Origin: JBDGYE01 sp039584255 | GTDB lineage: Bacteria; Gemmatimonadota; Gemmatimonadetes; Palauibacterales; Palauibacteraceae | Assembly (NCBI GenBank): GCA_039584255.1 | Contig: JBDGYE010000007.1 | Span: forward strand, 9,663-73,662 | Direction of reading: 5' to 3' | DNA length: 64,000 nucleotides | In this document: piece after piece, positions 16,219 through 23,525 of the stretch | Layout: every line of letters begins with the position of its first letter | Numbering within the stretch: the stretch's first letter is position 1 | Notes under the pieces: generated by a model | Databases searched by the model: none | What the model saw: only the letters and a program-made list of their open reading frames with translations | Told to the model about the DNA's origin: nothing | Translations under genes and position numbers: made by a program

Positions 16219-17253
16219 TCAGCGCGCCAGAAGCACCTTCCCGAGGTTGCGTCGCTCGTGCAGGTAGCTGTGCGCCTCGGCGGCGCCCTCGCGGTCGAAG
16301 GGATAGACGCGATCGACGACGGGCCGGAGCTCGCCGGCCGCGACACCCCGGTAGATTTCCTCCAGCGCCGGCGCCAACAGACCTTCTCTTTCCTGCAGGT
16401 GGAGAAGGTGGACGCCCAACACGCCTATGTTGGGCTGCACCAGGTCGAACGGGTGGAAGCGCCGGGTGCGCAGCCACGCCAGCGCCGCTTTCGGCCAGTT
16501 GCGCTTCCCCCCCGACATGGCCGCGCTCATCCCGTAGAAGACGAGGCGACCGAGCGGAGCCAGGAGTCGGCGGCAGGCGTCGGTGGCACGCCCGCCGACG
16601 GCGTCGAGGGCCACATCGATCCCCCGCTCGCCGACGAAGCGCGCGACCTCGCGCTCCCACTCGCCGCGAGAGTCGAAGCAGGCCTCCGCAGCCAGCTCCC
16701 CTGTGACGAAATCCCGCTTGGCCCGGGTGCCGGCGGTGCCGATCACCCGCATTCCGTGGCGCACGGCCAGCTGAACGGCGGCTGATCCCACTCCGCCGCC
16801 CGCCGCAAGGACGAGCGCCGTCTCGTCGGCCCTCGCCCGAGCGGCCTCGAACAGGCAGACCCACGCGGTAAGAAAGACCACGGGCACCGCGGCCGCCTCG
16901 ACGGCCGTGAGCGAATCCGGGTAGGAGAACACGTGCCGAACGGGGACCACAACGTCGCGTGCGTAGCCGCCGTACCTGAGGAGCGCGACAACGGTGTCCC
17001 CCTCCCGCCAATCATCGACGTCGGGGCCAACACCCGCCACCACACCCGAGACTTCGAATCCCGGGCTGTACGGGCGCGACGGTACGGTATCGTAGAGCCC
17101 CAGCCGCATGAACAGATCGGCGTAGTTGATGCCCGCCGCTTCGATCCGGACGTGTACCTCGCCCAGGCCGGTCTCGGGAAGCGGAACCTCCCTTTCGACA
17201 AACACTTCCGGGGGTCCGTGGCGCTCGATCAGGATCGCGCGGGTGACGCTCAC
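16219..17253 (-). CDS. zinc-independent MDR-family oxidoreductase (quinone reductase-like)
   Basis: A 344-residue medium-chain dehydrogenase/reductase of the NADPH:quinone reductase group. The GroES-like half has 'VRIEAAGINYADLFMRLGLY' and 'PGFEVSGVVAGVG'; the nucleotide-binding half has 'ALVLAAGGGVGSAAVQLA' and 'GERGIDVALDAVGG'. The structural and catalytic zinc cysteines of alcohol dehydrogenases are absent. It ends with 'HSYLHERRNLGKVLLAR', as in VAT-1-like proteins. It converges on gdhA, 29 bases apart. Confidence 0.9.
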   Translation of the reverse strand: MSVTRAILIERHGPPEVFVEREVPLPETGLGEVHVRIEAAGINYADLFMRLGLYDTVPSRPYSPGFEVSGVVAGVGPDVDDWREGDTVVALLRYGGYARDVVVPVRHVFSYPDSLTAVEAAAVPVVFLTAWVCLFEAARARADETALVLAAGGGVGSAAVQLAVRHGMRVIGTAGTRAKRDFVTGELAAEACFDSRGEWEREVARFVGERGIDVALDAVGGRATDACRRLLAPLGRLVFYGMSAAMSGGKRNWPKAALAWLRTRRFHPFDLVQPNIGVLGVHLLHLQEREGLLAPALEEIYRGVAAGELRPVVDRVYPFDREGAAEAHSYLHERRNLGKVLLAR

Positions 17254-17598
17254 GTTACTCGATCTGTTTCATGCTGCGATGACGCCGCCTCGGAGATCTG
17301 CTCAGAGGACTCACGGGAGCGGTCTTCGAAGGCCCAAAGTTGAGGATCGGCAGCGATCCGGGCAACGGGCGGACAGTCGTGTGGTCGAGTCGTGACAGCG
17401 ATGGGCGAATCCGGGCTTTTGCAACGAATTCACCCTCTTCGCCAAAGTCGGCCGGTCTACGGAGCGGCTCCGTACCTCGGCGGTCTCCGCCAATCGGCAG
17501 TCAGCACGGGCGCTCCCGTGCTGGCGGCGAGCCCGCGTCCGCGGATGGGTTGCTTCTTGCACCGTCTCCTGGTGACCCACCTCCGCTGAGAGGGAGCG
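17254..17598. other. divergent intergenic region
   Basis: 345 bases between the quinone-reductase-like gene and a small plus-strand gene. I see no repeat, RNA gene or convincing short gene. It should contain two divergent promoters. Confidence 0.35.
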
Positions 17599-17895
17599 AT
17601 GAAGCCGACGATCTACGATTGGACGCTGTACTGGGACACCGCTCTGGAGAAGGGGCAGGGCTGTCTTCCGACGAGCGTGCTGCGCTTGATCGAGGCGGCG
17701 CGTGACTACGACTCCGATGGCTTCGCCGCAGAGGCGGAGGACCTTCCGCAGCTCGAGCTCGCAGTCGCGCACATGGTATTCCACCGGGTAGAGGAGCTAC
17801 ACCGCAAGGAGCGCGCGTTGTCTTGCTACGCTGACGCGATCGGTGCCCTGGTTCAGCTCCTGGCCAACGAGGAGGCCCGGCGGAACGCGGCCTGA
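17599..17895 (+). CDS. small conserved-looking protein, unknown function
   Basis: A 98-residue acidic, helical protein starting 'MKPTIYDWTLYWDTALEKG', with 'LPQLELAVAHMVFHRVEELH' in the middle. GAGAGGGAG lies a few bases before the ATG, supporting real translation. No signal peptide or membrane helix. I do not recognise the family. It is monocistronic and followed 31 bases later by a perfect hairpin. Confidence 0.6.
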   Translation: MKPTIYDWTLYWDTALEKGQGCLPTSVLRLIEAARDYDSDGFAAEAEDLPQLELAVAHMVFHRVEELHRKERALSCYADAIGALVQLLANEEARRNAA

Positions 17896-17926
17896 TCCTC
17901 GGATTCACCCAGAAGAGATGTGAAAG

Positions 17927-17946
17927 GCCCCGCCACCCGGCGGGGC
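17927..17946 (+). terminator. GC hairpin, probable terminator
   Basis: A perfect eight-base stem GCCCCGCC / GGCGGGGC with a four-base loop (ACCC), 31 bases after the small-protein gene. There is no T-run behind it, so termination would rely on the stem or Rho. Confidence 0.5.
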
Positions 17947-18049
17947 TCGTCGCAGGGGGCTCGCATCACGCATCTACCTTGAGGTGCCCGGCCGGGCGTA
18001 GCTTGTGCTCATCGGTCGTCCGTCTTCCCGATCCACGGTCCTGGAGGAA

Positions 18050-18880
18050 ATGAGCGGCTCAGACGCCAAAGCACCCACTACCGAGACGCGGGGCCCAGAT
18101 CCGCGCGTCAGGTGGGAAGGGCCCGAGTTCAAAGCATTCCCCGGCCCGTCCGAGGGCACGATGTGCCTGGGCGAAGACGAGATCCACCTCTGGGCCGCTT
18201 CTCTCTGCCTGTCCGCGGGCGTGGCGGAGGAGTTGCTCGGCGTCCTTTCGGCGGACGAGAGGGACCGCATCCGTCGCCTGCGCGTGGACCGTCAGCGTAG
18301 ACGGGCGGCGGCAAGCCGGGGGCTGCTGCGATACCTTCTGGCCTCCTATACGGACACGACACCGGACCATCTTCGCTTCGAATACGGCGCAAAGGGCAAA
18401 CCGGCTCTGGCCGGTCCGACACCGAACGGGTCTCTTCACTTCAGCCTCGCGCATTCGGCGGATCTCCTCCTCGTCGGAATCGCCCGGGGACATGGCATCG
18501 GGGTCGACATCGAGCTCATGCGCCCGCTCTCGAACGTCGATCGCCTGGCGGCACGATGCCTCTCTTCGACAGAGCGGGCCCTGTTCCGGCGAGTCCCGAG
18601 CGCGCAGAGGAGCCAGGCTTTCCTGGTCTGCTGGACGAGGAAGGAGGCATTCGCCAAGGCCATCGGCCAGGGGCTCGCCCTGCGCCCACGGCGTATAGAA
18701 GTGACGCCTCCACCCGAGCTTCCGGCCCGACTGCTGGCCGTGGACGGCGACCGGGGCAAGGCAGCGGGGTGGGAGCTATTCCACCTGGAGCCGGAGCCCG
18801 CTCACGTGGGGGCGCTCGCCGCCAGAAAGAGCGAACGGCGGATCGGGGCCTGGAACCTGGACCCGGAGATGCTCCTGTGA
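18050..18880 (+). CDS. Sfp-type 4'-phosphopantetheinyl transferase
   Basis: A 276-residue enzyme moving phosphopantetheine from CoA to a carrier-protein serine. Core motifs: 'LHFSLAHSADLLLVGIA' (P1b/P2 region), 'GIGVDIELMRPL' (metal-binding Asp and Glu) and 'FLVCWTRKEAFAKAIGQGL' (WxxKEAxxK). This matches the large Sfp/Gsp type used for polyketide, peptide or fatty acid carriers rather than AcpS. The start is uncertain: ATG at 18050 has GGAGG only two bases away, a GTG at 18005 is also in frame, and homology really begins at 'MCLGEDEIHLWAASL'. It overlaps fdrA by four bases (GTGA), so it is coupled to it. No carrier or synthase gene lies in the window. Confidence 0.88.
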   Translation: MSGSDAKAPTTETRGPDPRVRWEGPEFKAFPGPSEGTMCLGEDEIHLWAASLCLSAGVAEELLGVLSADERDRIRRLRVDRQRRRAAASRGLLRYLLASYTDTTPDHLRFEYGAKGKPALAGPTPNGSLHFSLAHSADLLLVGIARGHGIGVDIELMRPLSNVDRLAARCLSSTERALFRRVPSAQRSQAFLVCWTRKEAFAKAIGQGLALRPRRIEVTPPPELPARLLAVDGDRGKAAGWELFHLEPEPAHVGALAARKSERRIGAWNLDPEMLL

Positions 18881-20565
18881 CGGTCGTCCGAAGCGAGGTC
18901 CGGCCGGGAGTCTACCACGATTCGATCGTGCTCATGCAGCTCCAGGTCTCCCTGATGGATCTTCCCGGCGTGCTGGACGCCGGGGCCGTGATGGGGAGCC
19001 CGGAGAACCTGCAGATCCTGGAGGCGAACGAGCTCCTGCCCGAAACGCTCTCGGGAGTCCGGGCGGGTGACCTGGTGGTGGCGGTCAAGGCCGAGAGCGA
19101 AGACGACGCCGCGAGAGCGCTGCGAAGCGTGGAAGCGCTGCTCGTGCGGGGCGGTTCGGAGGTGAACGAGGACTTTCGCCCGCGCAGCCTGTCGTCTGCG
19201 GCCCGCTTGTCGCCCGGGGCCGGGTGGGTGCTGGTCTCCGTGCCAGGGCGATATGCCGCGGGAGTGGCGAGAGAGGCCCTCGAGCTCGGACGCCACGTCT
19301 TCCTCTACAGCGACAACGTCCCCATAGCGCAGGAGGTAGTCCTCAAGGCAGAGGCCCGTTCTCGCGGCCTGCTGGTAATGGGGCCCGACTGCGGCACCGC
19401 GATCATCAACGGCGTCGGCTTCGGCTTCGCGAACCGTGTGAGGAGAGGCGCCGTCGGACTGGTCGGGGCGGCCGGCACCGGGCTGCAGGCCGTCACGGCG
19501 GGCATCCACGCCAGGGGAGCGGGCGTCTCGCAGGCGATCGGAACCGGTGGTCGTGACCTGCAGGCCGAGGTCGGCGGCGTGACCGCGCTCCAGGGCCTCG
19601 ACCTGTTGGCACGGGATCCGGAAACCCGAGTGATCGTGCTCGTCTCCAAGCCGCCGGAGCCCGCCGTCGTCGGACGCCTGCTGGCAGCGGCACAGCGAAC
19701 GGGAAAGCCGGTGGTCGTGAACCTGCTCGGTTATGCGCCGCCAGCGCCCAGATTGGGGTCCCTTCACTTTGCCGCCAGCCTCGGCGAGGCGGCCCGGCTG
19801 GCGGCAGAACTTCTTCGCGAGGAGCCGGAGAGCCGGTCTCCCGCGTCGGGACACCGTGCAGAGGCACGGGACTTCGGCTATCTGCGGGGACTGTTCTCCG
19901 GCGGTACGCTTGCCCTGGAGGTGCTTCAGGGGCTCCGGGCCTTTCTCGAGCCTTTGCACTCCAACATGTCGATCGACGACGTTCTGCTGCTCGCGGACCC
20001 GAGCCAGAGCGAGGCGCACTCGATTCTCGACCTGGGGGCAGACGAGTTCACGGTAGGGCGGCCGCATCCCATGATCGACAACGACCTTCGTCTGCGACGC
20101 ATTCGTCAGGAGGCCGCCGACCCGGAGGTCGGGCTCATCCTGCTCGACGTGGTGCTGGGCGACGGCGCCCATCCCGATCCTGCGAGCGAGCTGGCACCGG
20201 CCATCGAGGCGGCTCGTGCGGTACGGGACGTCGAGTTCGCCGCGATCGTCGTCGGCACGGAGGAGGACCCGCAGGACCTCGGCGAGCAGGTGGAAAGCCT
20301 GGCGCGCGCGGGCGCGCGGGTCTTCCGTGACACGGCAGAGGCGCTGGAGGACCTCGCGCGCCGCCGGCCGCGGCAGCCGGGCGTGGAGCCTCCCCCGGTT
20401 CCGCTGGATGCCTTCCAGTCTCCGGTCTCGGCGATCAACGTCGGAGTGGAGTCCTTCTTCGACAGCATCGTCGACCAGGGAGCGGACGCGCTGCATGTGG
20501 ACTGGCGCCCGCCGGCCGGAGGCAACGAGAGGCTGATGGAGATCCTGAGCAAGATGGGGAGGTAG
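18877..20565 (+). CDS. fdrA: FdrA family protein (acyl-CoA synthetase-like)
   Basis: A 562-residue protein of the FdrA family, related to the alpha subunit of succinyl-CoA synthetase. Motifs include 'GPDCGTAIINGVGFGFAN', 'GLVGAAGTGLQAVTAGIHAR' and 'GVSQAIGTGGRDLQAEVGG', followed by the second Rossmann-like half around 'LFSGGTLALEVLQGL'. In E. coli FdrA belongs to the allantoin-degradation cluster and has been linked, with YlbE and YlbF, to oxamate transcarbamoylation. GTG start within the PPTase stop. The DUF1116 partner follows five bases after the stop; the YlbF-like third subunit, a carbamate kinase and allantoin genes are missing. Confidence 0.88.
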   Translation: MTVVRSEVRPGVYHDSIVLMQLQVSLMDLPGVLDAGAVMGSPENLQILEANELLPETLSGVRAGDLVVAVKAESEDDAARALRSVEALLVRGGSEVNEDFRPRSLSSAARLSPGAGWVLVSVPGRYAAGVAREALELGRHVFLYSDNVPIAQEVVLKAEARSRGLLVMGPDCGTAIINGVGFGFANRVRRGAVGLVGAAGTGLQAVTAGIHARGAGVSQAIGTGGRDLQAEVGGVTALQGLDLLARDPETRVIVLVSKPPEPAVVGRLLAAAQRTGKPVVVNLLGYAPPAPRLGSLHFAASLGEAARLAAELLREEPESRSPASGHRAEARDFGYLRGLFSGGTLALEVLQGLRAFLEPLHSNMSIDDVLLLADPSQSEAHSILDLGADEFTVGRPHPMIDNDLRLRRIRQEAADPEVGLILLDVVLGDGAHPDPASELAPAIEAARAVRDVEFAAIVVGTEEDPQDLGEQVESLARAGARVFRDTAEALEDLARRRPRQPGVEPPPVPLDAFQSPVSAINVGVESFFDSIVDQGADALHVDWRPPAGGNERLMEILSKMGR

Positions 20566-20569
20566 TCAG

Positions 20570-21811
20570 GTGGATATAGCGCACGCCAATCGGACGGCCG
20601 TCGAGAGGATGGCCTCGGCACGGCCGATCCTCAAGACGGTCTCCACAGCCCGCGAAGTCATACCGGGCATGAGGGACAACCTTCTCCTGCACGCCGGGCC
20701 TCCGATCGAGTGGGATCGCATGTCGGGGCCTCTCCGTGGGGCCGCGGTCGGAGCGCTCCTGTTCGAGGGCCTGGCCGCGGACGAGGCCGAGGCGACGGCA
20801 CTGTCCGAGAGCGGCTCTGTGGAGTTCGCGCCCTGCCACCACCATCAGGCGGTCGGCCCCATGGCCGGTGTCATCTCCGCGTCGATGGCCGTGTACGTGC
20901 TCGAGGACGCCACTCACGGCACCAGCTCGTACTCGAACCTCAACGAGGGGTACGGGAAGGTCCTGCGATACGGGGCCTACAGTACGGACGTCCTGGACAA
21001 GCTGCGATGGATGAACGAGGTAATGGCCCCCCTGCTCGCCGACGCGCTGGCCGGGAGTGAAGGGATCGACCTCAGGGCGCTGCTAGCGGAGGCCCTGCAC
21101 ATGGGCGACGAGGGACACAACCGTAACAAGGCGGGCTCGCTCCTGTACCTGAAGGCGCTGTCGCCGTTGATCGCCGGGGTGGCCGCCGACTCGTCGGTCG
21201 AGGCAGAGGTGCTGGCGTTCCTCGGCGACAATGCCCTCAGCGTCCTTAATCCGGTGATGGCCGCTTGTAAGGCGATGGCGGACGCCGCCCACGGCGTCGA
21301 AGGCAGCACGCTGGTGACCGCCATGGCTCGCAACGGTACTGACTTCGGGATCCGGGTGAGCGGGCTGGGCGACGACTGGTTCACCGCTCCGGCCGAGGTG
21401 CCCGACGGGCTCTACTTCACCGGCTTCACCAGCGCCGACGCCAACGCGGACATCGGCGACAGCACGATCACGGAGACGGCCGGAATCGGCGGCTTTGCCA
21501 TGGCCGCGGCGCCCGCCATCGTCACCTTCGTCAGCGGCACCCCGAGAGACGCGCTGAACGCCAGCCTCGAGATGTACGAGATCACGACGACCGAGCATCC
21601 GCACTTCACCATTCCGGCCTTCGACTTCCGCGGAACCCCCACCGGTGTAGACATCCGGAAGGTGGTCGAGCTGGGAATCACTCCGCGGATCAACACGGGC
21701 ATTGCGCACCGCGAAGCCGGCGTCGGGCAGGTGGGGGCCGGACTGGTTCGCCCTCCGATGGAGATCTTCGAGAAGGCATTGCTCGCGTACGCGGACCGGT
21801 ACGGGCTGTAG
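20570..21811 (+). CDS. DUF1116 protein (YlbE/AllG-like)
   Basis: A 413-residue DUF1116 protein, the usual partner of FdrA. Family-like segments: 'MRDNLLLHAGPPIEWDRMSG', 'EFAPCHHHQAVGPMAGVISA', 'LHMGDEGHNRNKAGSLLYLK' and 'GIAHREAGVGQVGAGLV'. It starts at GTG, eight bases after GGGAGG. With FdrA it forms a tightly spaced pair, probably two subunits of one transferase working on a carbamoyl or acyl-CoA-like substrate. The exact reaction is inferred from the E. coli cluster and not shown here. Confidence 0.85.
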   Translation: MDIAHANRTAVERMASARPILKTVSTAREVIPGMRDNLLLHAGPPIEWDRMSGPLRGAAVGALLFEGLAADEAEATALSESGSVEFAPCHHHQAVGPMAGVISASMAVYVLEDATHGTSSYSNLNEGYGKVLRYGAYSTDVLDKLRWMNEVMAPLLADALAGSEGIDLRALLAEALHMGDEGHNRNKAGSLLYLKALSPLIAGVAADSSVEAEVLAFLGDNALSVLNPVMAACKAMADAAHGVEGSTLVTAMARNGTDFGIRVSGLGDDWFTAPAEVPDGLYFTGFTSADANADIGDSTITETAGIGGFAMAAAPAIVTFVSGTPRDALNASLEMYEITTTEHPHFTIPAFDFRGTPTGVDIRKVVELGITPRINTGIAHREAGVGQVGAGLVRPPMEIFEKALLAYADRYGL

Positions 21812-21971
21812 GGGCGGTTCTTCCAGGGGTCCGGACCGGGGCGATCGCGGTATGCCAAAATGGTGCACCAATCGCTCCGCTGGCGGTAAACGGCGCAGAC
21901 CAGGCAGCCGGCTGGATCTCGCAATCGAGAGCCGGATCGAAGGAAGCGACGCAAAGGGAGGCAAGGACGGG

Positions 21972-23111
21972 ATGACCGACGGGATGCGGCCGGTTCGAGA
22001 GCGGCGGATGCGTCGTCCTCCGTTGACTCACCTACGCTCCGTGCTCGCCGCGCTCGCCATCTGCTCGACCGTCACGCCGGGCCGGGCTCAAGCGCCGGCG
22101 CCACCCGCGGACTGGACCTGCGTGCCCCCGGATTCGGTCGGAGTCGAAATCGAGCGGATCGCCCGGCGCGTAGGCGGAGACATCGGGCTATCGGCGATTC
22201 ACGTCGAGACGGGTGCGCGCATCTCCCTGAACGGAGACCGCCGCTTCCCGATGGCCAGCGTATCGAAGGTCCCCATGGCTCTCGAGTTCCTCAGACGCGT
22301 CGACGCCGGTGAGATCGATCTCAAGGACAGGCTGGTTCTCCCAATAACCGACTTCCGGGCCGGCCACAGTCCGCTCGCGAGCTGGTCGGGGGGCCGCCCC
22401 GTCACCGCCACGCTGGACAGCCTGCTGTGGCTGACGATAGGGATCTCAGACAACACGGCCACTGACGTGATCCTGCAGTTGGCGGGGGGGCCGGAGTCGG
22501 TGACGCGCCGCCTTCGCGAGCTCGGGATCGAGGCGATCGACGTGGACAGGTCCGAGGCGCGAACCTTCGCCGACCTTTCGGGGATTCCCAACACCGTACC
22601 GGAAAGCGACCTCTACAGGTACTCCTACTTCCGCATACGCGATGCCCTTCCGCCCGAGCACAGGCGGGAGGCGCGGCTTCGGTTCGGGAACGACCCCCGA
22701 GACACAGCAACGCCGGACGCCATGGCCCAGTTGCTGGCTGAGCTTCACCTGAGGGGAGCTGGCCTCACGCCCGAATCGAGGGAGCGCCTGCTGGACTACA
22801 TGACCAGAAGCAGGTCGGGTCCGCGGCGGCTCAAGGGGCTGCTCCCTCGCGGGACGCCGGTCGCCCACAAGACGGGCACCCTGGCCGGGGCGATCAACGA
22901 CGTTGGAATCATCACGCTGCCGAGCGGCGCCGGCCATCTGGCCGTCGCCGTCTTCGTCAACACCCTGCAACGGACGACCTGGCGACGCGAGAGGACCATC
23001 GCCCAGGTCTCGCGCCTTCTCCACAACTCCTTCACGTCGGCAGCGGACCCCGGGGCGGTTGAGCTCCTGGCCGGGACCTGCGCGCAACAGGGAGACTCGG
23101 CCTCCGACTGA
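21972..23111 (+). CDS. class A beta-lactamase-like serine hydrolase
   Basis: A 379-residue protein with an N-terminal signal region (hydrophobic 'SVLAALAICSTVTPGRAQA') and a class A beta-lactamase fold. The active serine is in 'MASVSKVPMALEF' (SxxK), followed by 'GISDNTATDVIL' (SDN) and 'VAHKTGTLAGAINDVGI' (KTG). The omega loop before 'NDPRDTATPDAM' reads E-A-R-L-R and appears shorter than in TEM, with Arg where class A enzymes carry the conserved Asn, so hydrolysis of beta-lactams should not be assumed. GGGAGG lies upstream of the ATG. It is 160 bases behind DUF1116 and may be independent. Confidence 0.85.
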   Translation: MTDGMRPVRERRMRRPPLTHLRSVLAALAICSTVTPGRAQAPAPPADWTCVPPDSVGVEIERIARRVGGDIGLSAIHVETGARISLNGDRRFPMASVSKVPMALEFLRRVDAGEIDLKDRLVLPITDFRAGHSPLASWSGGRPVTATLDSLLWLTIGISDNTATDVILQLAGGPESVTRRLRELGIEAIDVDRSEARTFADLSGIPNTVPESDLYRYSYFRIRDALPPEHRREARLRFGNDPRDTATPDAMAQLLAELHLRGAGLTPESRERLLDYMTRSRSGPRRLKGLLPRGTPVAHKTGTLAGAINDVGIITLPSGAGHLAVAVFVNTLQRTTWRRERTIAQVSRLLHNSFTSAADPGAVELLAGTCAQQGDSASD

Positions 23112-23525
23112 GGCACGCCTGGCGGAAAGTCCCGGGATTCGGGCCTGCAGAGGTGTTCTGCCGTTTTTTTCCTCGCCGTGACGCCTCGTGCACGATCGGC
23201 AGATAAGTTCACCGTTCAGGGCAACTTTCCGCTACAGGTACCGCGAAAGGAAGAGCCCCGAATCCGGCCGCTGCCGCTGGAGCGCCGCGTTGGACGCCGG
23301 ACTAACATTCTTCCCTCGAATCTGCTGGATTCATGGGGCCTCCCGCTGTATCGAGTCGGCTTCCGGGACCGCCTGATCGCCGGGTACGCCGAACATGGCG
23401 GGAGTGCACTGCCCGAAAGGGCTGTCTGTGGAACGCCACTTGCTGCTGTTGGGCGTCGTTCAGGCCGTACGAAGTGGCGGATCCGCCACTTCCGAAGACG
23501 TGAAACCTGCTGGCCGCGACGCGAG
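23112..23525. other. long leader before the giant helical protein
   Basis: About 410 bases without a convincing gene. The frame of the next gene stays open back to 23178, but that part lacks the protein's composition. It carries a T-rich spot near 23163-23170 and a perfect 22-base palindrome listed separately. Confidence 0.4.
23471..23492. promoter_or_regulatory. perfect 22-base palindrome, possible operator or leader hairpin
   Basis: The half site GAAGTGGCGGA is followed directly by its exact reverse complement, with no spacer. It lies 34 bases before the ATG of the giant helical protein. A dimeric repressor site or an mRNA stem near the ribosome site are the two readings. Confidence 0.45.

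Noticed and set aside
15680..17011. A long minus-strand frame opposite the end of gdhA and in another frame of the quinone reductase gene.
   Set aside because: Shadow of two clear genes on different strands; no homology and Arg/Gly-rich composition.
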